DNA of 64,000 nt from JACVRW01 sp963734025 (GTDB lineage Bacteria > Actinomycetota > Thermoleophilia > Solirubrobacterales > Thermoleophilaceae). Of the stretch, positions 24,323 to 33,677 are shown one piece after another. The translations under genes were made by a program, and so were the position numbers. The notes under the pieces were generated by a model that saw only the letters and a program-made list of their open reading frames with translations, did not search any database and was not told the origin of the DNA. Positions within the stretch are counted from its first letter, which is position 1, and each line of letters opens with the position of its first letter. The stretch covers positions 1 to 64,000 of the forward strand of contig CAVTFR010000002.1 of the NCBI GenBank assembly GCA_963734025.1. The letters are read 5' to 3'.

Positions 24323-25289
24323 CCCCCGGCTCGTACTCGAGCCGCCCGTCCACGGGCATCATTGCCGCGAGCAACGGCGACGGGGCGCCCGGGTCGTCCT
24401 GGTCGCACACGAAGGTGAAGTCGAGCACGCCCGTGTCGATCGCGGCGTGTACGCCCTCGACCTTCCAGCGCCGGTCGATCGTGCGCAGCCTGTGGACGCT
24501 GCCGTTCAGGTCGAGCGTGCCGACGACTGACCCGCGGATGGTCCCGTCGTCGGCCTCGGCCGACGCAGTGAACACGAGCAGGCGCTCCGCGATCGGGGTG
24601 GCGTCGCTGAAGGTCAGCTCGACGCCCTCGATGTCGCCGAGGTCGTAGCCGCGGAAGGCCTCGAGCTCGTGCGCGTCGATCGTGAGGTCCTGTGTCAGGG
24701 AGCGCATGACCTCGTCGAGCGACAGCTCTGCGACCAGGTTCGAGCCGAGCTCCGAGTTGCCGCGCTGGAGCAGCCAGAGGCGGTCGTCCACCGTCGCCGC
24801 TCCCTCCACGTTGAGCTCGGCGACGTGCTCGCGGAGCATTGCGTAGACGGGCTCGAGGCTGATCTCGCGCGGCTCCTCCGCGAGCGACCCGTCCGCTGCG
24901 AGCGCGCAGACGAAACCGCGGTCGCGGCGCGGGCCCGATCCCGACCCGAGCCCGAGCAGCGCGCCGTAGGGGTTGCCCTCGAACGGAGGCAGCAGTGTGA
25001 GCGCCTCGAGGTCCGCCTTCTCCCGAGAGCGCTCCTCGTGGGCGTCGGGAAGATCGCCGTCGAGCACGCGCTGAAGGCTTCCGGGGCGATCCGAGAAGGT
25101 GTCGAAGACGCCGATGTGCAGCTCGTCGTCGCCGATCACGTAGACGTAGCCGGCGCGGCGAACGACGCCGCTGGCGGCGCTCAGGTGCGCCGGCCGGCCG
25201 GGCCCCGAAGGCTCCTCCACGTCGAGATCGCGCAGCTTGCGCAGCTCGAGCGCCGGCAGGTCCTCGGGTGACGCGGACTCGCGCTCCAC
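24285..25289 (-). CDS. DUF6929-like beta-propeller protein
   Basis: 334 residues from the GTG at 25289; a TTG 11 codons further upstream is possible. The sequence LPALELRKLRDLDVEE, HLSAASGVVRRAGYVYVIGDDELHIGVFD, then LALLPP-type EALTLLPPFEGNPYGALLGLGSGS and VDDRLWLLQRGNSELGSNLVAEL reads as repeated beta-blades. It looks like the DUF6929/esterase-like phytase propeller group. No signal peptide is seen. Catalytic activity is not established. The 3' end overlaps the small peptide gene on the opposite strand. Family name from memory of pattern; moderate certainty. Confidence 0.65.
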   Translation of the reverse strand: MERESASPEDLPALELRKLRDLDVEEPSGPGRPAHLSAASGVVRRAGYVYVIGDDELHIGVFDTFSDRPGSLQRVLDGDLPDAHEERSREKADLEALTLLPPFEGNPYGALLGLGSGSGPRRDRGFVCALAADGSLAEEPREISLEPVYAMLREHVAELNVEGAATVDDRLWLLQRGNSELGSNLVAELSLDEVMRSLTQDLTIDAHELEAFRGYDLGDIEGVELTFSDATPIAERLLVFTASAEADDGTIRGSVVGTLDLNGSVHRLRTIDRRWKVEGVHAAIDTGVLDFTFVCDQDDPGAPSPLLAAMMPVDGRLEYEPGARAAGSGSRSAG

Positions 25290-25326
25290 CCCTGAGGATT
25301 GCCCGCCGCACGTGCCCTGCAAACGA

Positions 25327-25719
25327 CTATGACCCGGCGGGGGCCTCCGGGCGGTACGTGCCGAACGCCCAGAGGTTGCCCTCGGGGTCGCGCACGGTGA
25401 AGTCGCGTGAGCCGTAGTCCTGATCGGTCGGCTCCATCACGACTTCAGCGCCTGCCGCCTTGGCGCGCTCGAACAGCGCGTCGGTCTCGTCCACGACCAC
25501 GTAGATGCCGGTCTTGCCGGCGCCCTGGTTGTAGGTCGGGTCGCCCTCGCTCGTGGAGGCGAGCATCACGAACACGTCTCCGCAGGTGAGCACGGCATGG
25601 GCTATGCCGCCGTTCTGACCCTCATGCGCCTCGCGGCGCTGGCAGCCGAAGGCGCGCTCGAGGAAGTCGATCGCGCCGTGCGCGTCGTCGTACTTCAGGA
25701 CTGGATAGATCGCTCTCAT
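25327..25719 (-). CDS. VOC/glyoxalase-like (PhnB-type) protein
   Basis: 130 residues. MRAIYPVLKYDDAHGAIDFLERAFG is the first beta-alpha-beta-beta-beta module start of PhnB-like VOC proteins; the second module has GIYVVVDETDALFERAKAAGAEVVMEP and RDFTVRDPEGNLWAFGTY. The final 'DPEGNLW.FG' motif with its Glu/His-like ligand pattern is typical. Members include glyoxalases, bleomycin-resistance proteins and extradiol-type enzymes; the specific role is unknown. The gene is 37 bases upstream of the DUF6929-like gene and on the same strand. Confidence 0.85.
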   Translation of the reverse strand: MRAIYPVLKYDDAHGAIDFLERAFGCQRREAHEGQNGGIAHAVLTCGDVFVMLASTSEGDPTYNQGAGKTGIYVVVDETDALFERAKAAGAEVVMEPTDQDYGSRDFTVRDPEGNLWAFGTYRPEAPAGS

Positions 25720-25808
25720 GGTCGCCAGGCTACGAGCGCCCGGCCGCGGCGTCTTGGACGAAATTTACGCTCACCCCGAGCCGCGGCACGCGGGCCGCCT
25801 ACGTTAGG

Positions 25809-27041
25809 TTGCAGGCCGTGTTGCTACAGAGCTCGTCCCGCACCGCCCCGCTCCTGACCGAGATCGAGCGCTCCGTTCCGGAGCGGCCGTTCTCGATCGA
25901 GCTTTGGGACGGCAGCCGGCTGCCGTCGACCACCGGGGACGGGCCGACCTTCAGCGCGCGCTCCCGGACGGCGCTCGCCCACGCCCTGCGCGCGCCCGGG
26001 CAGCTCGGCCTCGGCCGCGCCTACGTGTCCGGCGCGCTCGAGGTCGACGACATCGACGCCCTGCTCGACCTGCTCCGCAGCTGGCAGCCGCCCCCCATCG
26101 ACCGCCGCGAGCGCGCCCGGCTCATGCTCGCCGCGGCGCGCGCCTGCGGAATCGTGCGCCCGCCGCCCATCCCCGCGGCGGAGCTGCGCCCGCGCGGGCG
26201 CCGCCACAGCCGCGAGCGCGACGCCCGCGCGGTGCGTCACCACTACAACCTCTCGAACGACTTCTTCGCGCTCTTCCTCGACGACTCGATGACCTACAGC
26301 TGCGCCTTCTTCTCGCGCGGCGCGACGACGCTCGAGGAGGCGCAGCAGGCCAAGCTGGCGCTCGTCTGCGAGAAGCTGGCGCTCGAGCCGGGCCAGCGCG
26401 TGCTCGACATCGGCTGCGGGTGGGGCAGCTTCGCGATCCACGCGGCCCTCAACCGCGGGGTCGAGGTCACCGGCATCACGCTCTCGGAGCCGCAGGCCGA
26501 GCTGGGCCGCCGGCGCGCCGAGGAGGCCGGTGTCGGCGACAAGGTGGACATCCGCGTCATGGACTACCGCGACCTGTCGGACGAGCCCTTCGACGCGGTC
26601 GCGAGCATCGGCATGGTCGAGCACGTCGGCAGCGTCCAGATCGACGCCTATGCGAAGCAGGTCGCGCGCCTCGTGCGCCCGGGCGGCCGCGTGCTGAACC
26701 ACGGCATCGCCCGTGTGCGCCACGGCGACCCTGAGGCCGGCGCCTTCTCCGAGCGCTACGTGTTCCCCGATGCGGCGCCGCTCCATCTCTCGCGGATCGT
26801 GTTCGCGATGGAGAGCGCCGGGCTCGTGACCGACCACGTCGAGGGCTTCGCAGCCGACTACGCGCAGACGCTGAGGCACTGGGCGCGCAGGCTCGACGAG
26901 CGGCTCGACGACGCGATCCGCATCGGCGGCGCCGAGCGCGTCCGCGTCTGGCGGATCTACCTGCGCGCCGCGCGCAACGGCTTCGAGAGCGGGTTCACGT
27001 CGGTATATCAGGTGCGTTGCCGGCGGCCTGAAGCGTCGTAA
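25809..27041 (+). CDS. cyclopropane-fatty-acyl-phospholipid synthase
   Basis: 410 residues (TTG 25809; GTG 25818, three codons in, is equally possible). The CFA synthase N-terminal domain (SRTALAHALRAPGQLGLGRAYVSGALEVDD) is followed by the SAM methyltransferase fold. Key blocks: HHYNLSNDFFALFLDDSMTYSCAFF, the SAM loop VLDIGCGWGSFAIHAA, GITLSEPQ, and the family-specific SIGMVEHVG with the bicarbonate-binding Glu/His. It adds a methylene from SAM across cis double bonds of membrane phospholipid acyl chains. The acyl desaturase gene 2.4 kb away would supply the unsaturated substrate. The 3' end faces the convergent hydrolase across a hairpin. Confidence 0.93.
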   Translation: MQAVLLQSSSRTAPLLTEIERSVPERPFSIELWDGSRLPSTTGDGPTFSARSRTALAHALRAPGQLGLGRAYVSGALEVDDIDALLDLLRSWQPPPIDRRERARLMLAAARACGIVRPPPIPAAELRPRGRRHSRERDARAVRHHYNLSNDFFALFLDDSMTYSCAFFSRGATTLEEAQQAKLALVCEKLALEPGQRVLDIGCGWGSFAIHAALNRGVEVTGITLSEPQAELGRRRAEEAGVGDKVDIRVMDYRDLSDEPFDAVASIGMVEHVGSVQIDAYAKQVARLVRPGGRVLNHGIARVRHGDPEAGAFSERYVFPDAAPLHLSRIVFAMESAGLVTDHVEGFAADYAQTLRHWARRLDERLDDAIRIGGAERVRVWRIYLRAARNGFESGFTSVYQVRCRRPEAS

Positions 27042-27046
27042 CGACA

Positions 27047-27087
27047 GCTGGGGAAGGGACCTGGGGCCACGTCGTCCCCCTCCCAGC
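27047..27087. terminator. hairpin between convergent genes
   Basis: GCTGGGGAAGGGAC (27047-27060) pairs with GTCCCCCTCCCAGC (27074-27087) at 11 of 14 positions around a 13-base loop. It begins six bases after the cyclopropane-synthase stop, between two convergent genes. There is no U-tract, as usual in high-GC actinobacteria. Confidence 0.6.
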
Positions 27088-27127
27088 CCCAGCCCGCGAC
27101 CGTGCCGGCGCGGCCCGGCCGACTGCC

Positions 27128-27982
27128 TCAGGCCAGCCCGAAGAACTCCAGCGCCCGCTCCGCCACGAGCTCCGGCCGCTCGTCCACCACGAAATGGCTC
27201 GCGCCCGGCACCAGCTCCAGCTCGACGGTGGCTGACTGCTCGGCCGCGGCCCTGACGGTCCGCAGCGGTATCACCTGGTCGCGGTCGCCGAACAACAGCA
27301 GGGTCGGCACTTCGAGGTCGCCCGCCCGGTAGCGGCCACGGAGGACGGGCACGGCCTCGCGCAGCAGGAAGGTGCGGTACAGCAGCTCGGTGGCGCGCCC
27401 GCGCTCGCCGCCGAGCCGGTCCGCGAAAGCGTCTATCTCGGCGTCCGAGAGGGCGCGCGTGCTGCTCAGCCCGAGCCGCGCGAAGCGGCGGCCGAACGCC
27501 CCGCCGAGCTTCGGCAGCGAGAGCGCGACCTGGTAGGAGAGCCGCCACAGGTCGAGCGGCGCGCGCGGGTCGCGCGCCGGCCAGGGCGGCACGATGTTGC
27601 AAGCGACGAAGGCCTCGATGCGCCGGCGCTGGTGCAGGCAGAGCAGGAACCCGATCCAGGCGCCCCAGTCGTGCCCCATTATCCGGACGCGCTCGATACC
27701 CAGGGCGTCAAGCAGGGCCAGCACGTCGCGCGCCATCGTCTCGCGGTCGTAGCCGCCGGCCGGCACGTCGGACCAGCCGAAACCGCGCAGATCCGGGGCG
27801 ATCACGCGGGCGTGCGGTGCGAGCCGCGGGATCACCTCGCGCCACACGTACCAGTGCTGCGGCCAGCCGTGGAGCGCCAGCACCGGCTCCCCCTCACCTG
27901 CCTCGGCCACATGCATGCGCAGGCCCGCGGCGTCGACGTAGCGGTGCTCGACGCCGGGGACGCGCGGGAACTCGTCCGTCAC
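27128..27982 (-). CDS. alpha/beta-hydrolase (epoxide hydrolase-like)
   Basis: 284 residues. Oxyanion segment LALHGWPQHWYVWRE (His38-Pro41), then VIAPDLRGFGWSDVP, and the nucleophile elbow GHDWGAW with Asp105 instead of Ser. The Asp nucleophile and HGWP motif identify the epoxide-hydrolase/haloalkane-dehalogenase branch. The catalytic His is probably in GASHFVVDE near the C-terminus. It would open epoxides or dehalogenate small substrates in the cytoplasm. It is 13 bases downstream of the DEAD-box helicase gene and likely co-transcribed. Confidence 0.88.
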   Translation of the reverse strand: MTDEFPRVPGVEHRYVDAAGLRMHVAEAGEGEPVLALHGWPQHWYVWREVIPRLAPHARVIAPDLRGFGWSDVPAGGYDRETMARDVLALLDALGIERVRIMGHDWGAWIGFLLCLHQRRRIEAFVACNIVPPWPARDPRAPLDLWRLSYQVALSLPKLGGAFGRRFARLGLSSTRALSDAEIDAFADRLGGERGRATELLYRTFLLREAVPVLRGRYRAGDLEVPTLLLFGDRDQVIPLRTVRAAAEQSATVELELVPGASHFVVDERPELVAERALEFFGLA

Positions 27983-27995
27983 TGGTGCGGAAGTA

Positions 27996-29207
<1,212 letters not shown>

Positions 29208-29224
29208 TTCTGCTCCTTGCAGTG

Positions 29225-29243
29225 CCGCGGCCTCGGGCCGCGG
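29225..29243 (-). promoter_or_regulatory. leader hairpin upstream of helicase gene
   Basis: CCGCGGCC, loop of three bases, GGCCGCGG: a perfect 8-bp all-GC stem in the helicase mRNA leader, just upstream of the AAGGAG site. It could be a structure removed by the helicase (autoregulation) or a terminator/attenuator. No U-tract follows. Confidence 0.45.
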
Positions 29244-29458
29244 GAGATCTGGGAGATTCAGCTGACCCAGATCGCGATGCGCTCGGAGACGAGAACCTCG
29301 TGGGCAACGGCGCCGCCCACGCCCCTGACAGTAGCGACCCGAGTCCGATGTGACCCTGTCGGCGCTCCCGGGTAGGGTGCCCTAACACAAGGATGGGGCG
29401 CGACCGGTTAGGCTCGCACCCCTGCAGGCGGCGGTGAAGATCAAGCCAAGGAGGCTTC

Positions 29459-30412
29459 TTGACGACGACAACGGCTGACCCATCAGCGCCCACGGCCGCT
29501 GACGTCGAACCGGTCAAGCACGAGACGGCTGACCGGATTGCGACCGGGACGATCACAGTGCTGCCCTTCATCGCCCTCGGGGTGGTCGGCTGGCAGCTCT
29601 GGAACGACCTGCTCCATTGGAGCGACGTCTTCGTGTTCGTGATCATGTACCTGCTGACGGGACTCGGCGTGACGGTCGGCTTCCACCGCTACCTGACCCA
29701 CCGCAGCTTCAAGACGAGCAAGCCGGTTCGCGCGCTGCTCGGCATCCTCGGGTCGGCCTCGATCGAGGGCCCGGTGATCTCGTGGGTGGCCGACCACCGC
29801 AAGCACCACGCGTTCTCCGACAAGGAGGGCGACCCGCACAGCCCGCACGTCGGACACGAGGGCGGCTGGAAGGGGGCGCTGCAAGGTCTCGTGCACGCGC
29901 ACCTGGGCTGGCTCTTCATCCACACCCAGCGCGGCTCCAGGAAGCGCTATGCGCCGGACCTCGTGAAGGACCCGGTCATCAGCTTCGTGGATCGGACGTT
30001 CCTGGTCTGGGCGCTCGGCGGGCTCGCCGCGGCATTCGCCCTCGGCTATGCGATCGGCGGCACGCTGACCGCGGCGCTCACCGGCCTGCTGTGGGGCGGC
30101 GGCGTGCGCTTGCTCGTCGTCCACCACGTGACCTACAGCATCAACTCGCTCTGCCACTTCTTCGGCCGACGCCGCTTCAACACCGACGACCACTCGCGCA
30201 ACCTGCTGTGGCTGGCGCCCTTCACGTTCGGCGAGTCGTGGCACAACAACCACCACGCCTTCCCCACCTCCGCCTCCCACGGCATGAGCCGCTGGCCGGT
30301 CGACCCGTCCTGGCTCGTGATCCGCGCGATGGAGGCGCTCGGCCTCGCCTGGGACGTCGTCCGGGTCGATCCGACTCGGATCGAGAAGAAGGCGGCCGCT
30401 ACGGCCCTCTGA
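29459..30412 (+). CDS. acyl-CoA/acyl-lipid desaturase (delta-9 type)
   Basis: 317 residues, TTG start with AAGGAGG five bases upstream. The three histidine boxes are intact: HRYLTH (TVGFHRYLTHRSFK), HRKHHAF and HNNHHAFPTS, binding the di-iron centre. Four hydrophobic segments flank them (TM ~30-70 and ~175-220). It introduces a cis double bond in fatty acyl chains within the membrane, using electrons from ferredoxin or a reductase. Its product can feed the cyclopropane synthase at 25809-27041. The 3' end overlaps the slipin gene by 14 bases on the opposite strand. Confidence 0.94.
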   Translation: MTTTTADPSAPTAADVEPVKHETADRIATGTITVLPFIALGVVGWQLWNDLLHWSDVFVFVIMYLLTGLGVTVGFHRYLTHRSFKTSKPVRALLGILGSASIEGPVISWVADHRKHHAFSDKEGDPHSPHVGHEGGWKGALQGLVHAHLGWLFIHTQRGSRKRYAPDLVKDPVISFVDRTFLVWALGGLAAAFALGYAIGGTLTAALTGLLWGGGVRLLVVHHVTYSINSLCHFFGRRRFNTDDHSRNLLWLAPFTFGESWHNNHHAFPTSASHGMSRWPVDPSWLVIRAMEALGLAWDVVRVDPTRIEKKAAATAL

Positions 30413-31253
30413 GCAGCCGCGCCGCGGCCGCCTGCTCGGCGGCCGGCAGCGCCTTCTCGCCCTGCTCACCCTTCTCGCGCTCCAGCTCGGGCGTCTCGTC
30501 GCGCGACTCCACGAGCGGCTTGAGCAGGTCGAGCGGCAGCGGAAAGACAATCGTCGCCGCCTGGTTCGAGCTGATGTCGGTCAGTGCCTGCAGGTAGCGC
30601 AGCTGAAGCGTCACCGGGTTCGGGCGAATCACGTCGGCCGCCTGGGCGAGTCGATCGGCCGCCTGGAACTCGCCCTCGGCGTTGATCACCTTGGCGCGCC
30701 GGTTGCGCTCGGCCTCGGCCTGGCGGGCGATCGCCTGCTGCATGCGCTCGGGGATCTCGACGTCCTTGATCTCGACCACCGACACCTTGATGCCCCAGGG
30801 CTCCGTCTGGTCGTCGATGATCTGCTGGAGGCTCTCGTTCAGCTTCTCGCGCTCGGCGAGCAGGTGGTCGAGCTCGACCTTTCCGAGCACGGAGCGCAGG
30901 GTCGTCTGGGCGATCTGAAGCGTCGCGTTCGTGTGGTTCTCGACCTCGACGACGGAACTCCTCGGGTCCATGACGCGGAAGTAGACGACAGCGGCAACCT
31001 TGACCGGCACGTTGTCGCGGGTGATCACCTCCTGGTGCGGGATCCTCATCGTCACCGTCCGCAGCGAGACGCGCACCATGCGGTCGACCGCCGGGATCAG
31101 CAGCACGAGGCCCGGCCCCTTCTGGTCGATCACCCGCCCGAGCCGGAACACAACGCCGCGCTCGTACTCGCGCAGCACCCTCACCGACGCCGAGGCCAGC
31201 GCGATCACCGTCGCGGCGATCACGCCCAGCACGATCAGTAGGGCGATCACCAT
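30399..31253 (-). CDS. slipin/stomatin-like SPFH protein
   Basis: 284 residues from ATG 31253 with an AGGAG site. N-terminal membrane hairpin (MVIALLIVLGVIAATVIALASASVRVL), then the SPFH/band-7 domain: REYERGVVFRLGRVIDQKGPGLVLLIPAVDRM, TRDNVPVKVAAVVYFRV, the LRSVLGKVELDHLLAEREKLN helix and GIKVSVVEIKDVEIPERMQQAIARQAEAER. The C-terminal coiled coil drives oligomerisation. It pairs with the upstream NfeD gene (overlap of 7 bases), the usual slipin-NfeD partner arrangement in membrane microdomains. The desaturase gene end overlaps its end, so a link to membrane lipid state is plausible but inferred. Confidence 0.93.
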   Translation of the reverse strand: MVIALLIVLGVIAATVIALASASVRVLREYERGVVFRLGRVIDQKGPGLVLLIPAVDRMVRVSLRTVTMRIPHQEVITRDNVPVKVAAVVYFRVMDPRSSVVEVENHTNATLQIAQTTLRSVLGKVELDHLLAEREKLNESLQQIIDDQTEPWGIKVSVVEIKDVEIPERMQQAIARQAEAERNRRAKVINAEGEFQAADRLAQAADVIRPNPVTLQLRYLQALTDISSNQAATIVFPLPLDLLKPLVESRDETPELEREKGEQGEKALPAAEQAAAARLLRGP

Positions 31254-31714
31254 TGCTCCTCCCATTCCTCCGCCCGGCGTACCCCCAGGGTCAGTCCGTT
31301 CACTCTCTCGACAACGACCGAGTCCCCCACCCCCAGCTCTGCTCCCTCGTCCGGCCAGCTGTTCCGGGCCCGCCAGAGGGCACCGTCGACGAGCACCTGG
31401 CCGCCCTCGGCGCTCCAGCTGCGGACGACGCCCATGCGCCCGCTGAGCGCCTCGCGACCGGACGACACGCGCAGGCGGCGCGTGGCGAGCGCCTTGCGCG
31501 TGGCGATGGCCAGCCACAGGCCGGAGACCGCCACGGCCGCGACCATCGACGCTATGACGAGCGCGAGCCCCGCGCCGGCGCCGGCGACCGCCAGGGCGAT
31601 GCCGCCCACGAGGGCCACCCCGCCGAGTGCTCCCAGCACCCCTCCGGGCACGTGGGCCTCGGCCACCAGGAAGGCGGCCCCGACCAGCACCAAGGCCACT
31701 CCGACTTCGATCAT
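31247..31714 (-). CDS. NfeD family protein (slipin partner)
   Basis: 155 residues: about four hydrophobic helices (residues 1-75; VGVALVLVGAAFLVAEAHVPGGVLGALGGVALVGG), then a soluble OB-fold domain (LSGRMGVVRSWSAEGGQVLVDGALWRARN, and LGVGDSVVVERVNGLTLGVR). The 'G.V..AL.P.G.V...G..W.A' pattern is the NfeD C-terminal domain. This short form lacks the protease domain of long NfeD. It sits in the membrane and works with the overlapping slipin gene. The RDD gene lies 58 bases upstream. Confidence 0.9.
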   Translation of the reverse strand: MIEVGVALVLVGAAFLVAEAHVPGGVLGALGGVALVGGIALAVAGAGAGLALVIASMVAAVAVSGLWLAIATRKALATRRLRVSSGREALSGRMGVVRSWSAEGGQVLVDGALWRARNSWPDEGAELGVGDSVVVERVNGLTLGVRRAEEWEEQW

Positions 31715-31772
31715 CTGACTTCTTGAGATCTTAGACCCCGGCTCGCTTCGGCCGAGGAGTTGGCGCGTGCGC

Positions 31773-32319
31773 CTAGTCGGCGTCGGTGCTGACGACGACG
31801 CTTCCGGCCAGCATGTCGTGGAGGCCGCGCCGGCGATCGTCCACGAGGATCGGCAGGAAGCCCGCGAACAACGGGATGGCGGCCAGGACGAGATAGATCA
31901 GTCGCAGGATGGCGCGGCGGGGAGGCAGCGGGGTGAAGTCGTCCGCGTCGACGACGCGGAACTTGAACAGGCGATCGCCCTGGGTCTGTCCCGTGGTCGC
32001 CCAGCAGACGACGAAATAGCCGGCGCTCCACAGGAACCAGGCCACTCCGCCGACGGCGGCCAGCGCATCCGACGGTCCCGCTCGGAAGATCGAGGATCGA
32101 GAGGGCGAGGCCCAGCGCGACCCCGACCGCCAGCGCAACCAGGTTGATGATCGCGGCGTCGAGCGAGAAGGCGATCACGCGCGTGACCAGCCCCACGTAG
32201 GAGGGCGCGCGCTCCTCGGCGGCCGGCTCCGCGTGGACGCGCGTCGCCACCTCGCGGGCCCGCTCTGGCGCGATCCTGGGCGCCGGACCGGTGCGCGGGT
32301 GCTCCTCCGCCAGGCTCAC
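31773..32319 (-). pseudogene. RDD-family membrane protein, one-base frameshift
   Basis: The N-terminal frame (GTG 32319; YVGLVTRVIAFSLDAAIINLVALAVG) carries the 'R..A...D' start of an RDD domain. After LPSGTV (near 32070) an extra G shifts the frame. The rest, DALAAVGGVAWFLWSAGYFVVCWATTGQTQGDRLFKFRVV and DDRRRGLHDMLAGSVVV, continues in the next frame to the stop at 31773. Removing one base gives a 181-residue protein with 3 TM helices and the full RDD signature. It may transport small ions or other molecules. It overlaps the upstream 225-residue gene (GTGA) and is part of the slipin/NfeD run. Confidence 0.82.
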
Positions 32320-32993
32320 GGCTCGCCCGTCTCCGGCGGAAGGGCGGCGGGCCGGCGCCTGAGCGCACGACGTGCCGCCCGCTCGAGCCAGGCGTCGGCG
32401 TTGCGCGAGCTCGCCCGCACGCCGTCCGCCACCTGGTCCGCGAACCCCATGCTCTGCTGCGTGATCGCGTCTGACACGGCGGGGCTCTGGGCGATCTCCT
32501 CGACCACCACCCAGAGGTCCTCGCTCTCGAGCAGCTGCGCCACGGTCTCGTCCACGAGCCGGCTGTCGATCGCGCGAGCCACGAGCCGCTCCATCGCCGG
32601 GCTTTCGAGCGCCGCGATCGCCACCCGTTCGAGCTCGGGCCCGTCCAGCACCCGCGCGGCTGCCCGCTCGACGACCCCCTCCGCGAGCGCCTGGTCGACG
32701 ATGGCGTCGAGCGCGTCGCCGCTCAGCACGGTCCCGCTCGCCCGCTCGAGCACGCGATGGCGCACGACCTCCCGGGCAACCTCCTCGACGAGCGGCCCGG
32801 CGAGCGCGCGGCTGAGGGCGTGCCTCACCAGCGCGCTGTCGACCACGCGGTCGGCGATCTCCGTCGCCGCGCGCGACCCGAGGAGCGCATCCACCGTCGC
32901 GAGCGTGGCCCCCTCGGCAACCTGCCCGCCGAACCGGACCGCTCCCACGACCGGGCGCAGCGCGACCATCGCCATCGCCTGGGGAAGACGCAT
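32316..32993 (-). CDS. uncharacterised helical protein
   Basis: 225 residues, not recognised. It begins MRLPQAMAMVALRPVVGAVRFG and consists of repeated amphipathic helices with alternating Val/Ala-Asp patterns (VVDSALVRHALSRALAGPLVEEV, AIVDQALAEGVVERAAARVLDG, AIDSRLVDETVAQLLESE), spaced about 30 residues, so an all-alpha repeat protein is likely. The C-terminus is basic (RRALRRRP). No signal peptide, TM helix or metal motif. It is the first gene of the operon with RDD, NfeD and slipin (GTGA overlap with RDD), and so is probably a membrane-associated accessory. The function is unknown. Confidence 0.7.
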   Translation of the reverse strand: MRLPQAMAMVALRPVVGAVRFGGQVAEGATLATVDALLGSRAATEIADRVVDSALVRHALSRALAGPLVEEVAREVVRHRVLERASGTVLSGDALDAIVDQALAEGVVERAAARVLDGPELERVAIAALESPAMERLVARAIDSRLVDETVAQLLESEDLWVVVEEIAQSPAVSDAITQQSMGFADQVADGVRASSRNADAWLERAARRALRRRPAALPPETGEP

Positions 32994-33116
32994 CCGACCA
33001 TCATCGACCCCGCGCCGCCGAGAGGCAACCGGCGGGCGGCGTCTGCCGCTCGTTCAGCCGACCGGTCGCGGGCCTACGATCCCGCTGGGTCGGTAAGACA
33101 ACGTCAGGAGGACGTC

Positions 33117-33677
33117 GTGGAAAGCTCCGTCAGCCGTCAGGCCGAGTTGGGCGACATGAGTGTCGGAAGGTTCTGGTGGCTGTGGCTCGTCACCGGCGTG
33201 GCCTGGATCCTCATCGCGCTCGTGGTGCTGCAGTTCGACGCCGCTTCCGTCACCACGGTCGGCGTCCTGATCGGCCTCATGTTCCTGCTCTCGGGCTTCC
33301 AGCAGTTCGTCGTGGCCGCGCTCGCGCCGAGTCTCAAGTGGCTGTGGGCCATCTTCGGCGTCCTCTTCGTGATCGCGGGCATCATCGCCCTGATCAGCCC
33401 CGAGAACACCTTCGCCGCGATCGCCGACATCCTCGGCTTCCTGTTCCTGCTGGTCGGCGTGTTCTGGGTGATCCAGGCGTTCGTGGACCGCGACGTCAAC
33501 GAGCTCTGGTGGCTGGGGCTGATCTCCGGCATCCTGATGATCATCCTCGCCTTCTGGACGGGCGGGCAGTTCTTCATCACGAAGGCCTACGTGCTGCTCG
33601 TCTTCGCCGGCATCTGGGCGCTGCTGCACGGCGTGACCGACATCGTCAGGGCGTTCCAGGTCCGCAAGCTGCGCTGA
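33117..33677 (+). CDS. HdeD family membrane protein (DUF308)
   Basis: 186 residues, GTG start with a strong AGGAGG. Six hydrophobic helices in pairs (WWLWLVTGVAWILIALVVL; VGVLIGLMFLLSGFQQFVVA; LWAIFGVLFVIAGIIALISP; ADILGFLFLLVGVFWVIQAF; LGLISGILMIILAFWTGG; AYVLLVFAGIWALLHGVTDI), typical of the HdeD/DUF308 family implicated in acid resistance in E. coli. The last base of its stop is the first of the next gene's ATG (TGATG). The acid-resistance role is from the family, not shown here. Confidence 0.9.
   Translation: MESSVSRQAELGDMSVGRFWWLWLVTGVAWILIALVVLQFDAASVTTVGVLIGLMFLLSGFQQFVVAALAPSLKWLWAIFGVLFVIAGIIALISPENTFAAIADILGFLFLLVGVFWVIQAFVDRDVNELWWLGLISGILMIILAFWTGGQFFITKAYVLLVFAGIWALLHGVTDIVRAFQVRKLR

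Noticed and set aside
25824..27602. 592-codon minus-strand frame across the cyclopropane synthase gene
   Set aside because: Antisense low-complexity; the plus frame has the SAM loop and the CFA motifs.
29208..29458. A small gene in the 250-bp gap before the desaturase
   Set aside because: A 69-codon plus frame exists, but lacks a ribosome site and has no motif. Only a leader hairpin and the desaturase ribosome site are supported.
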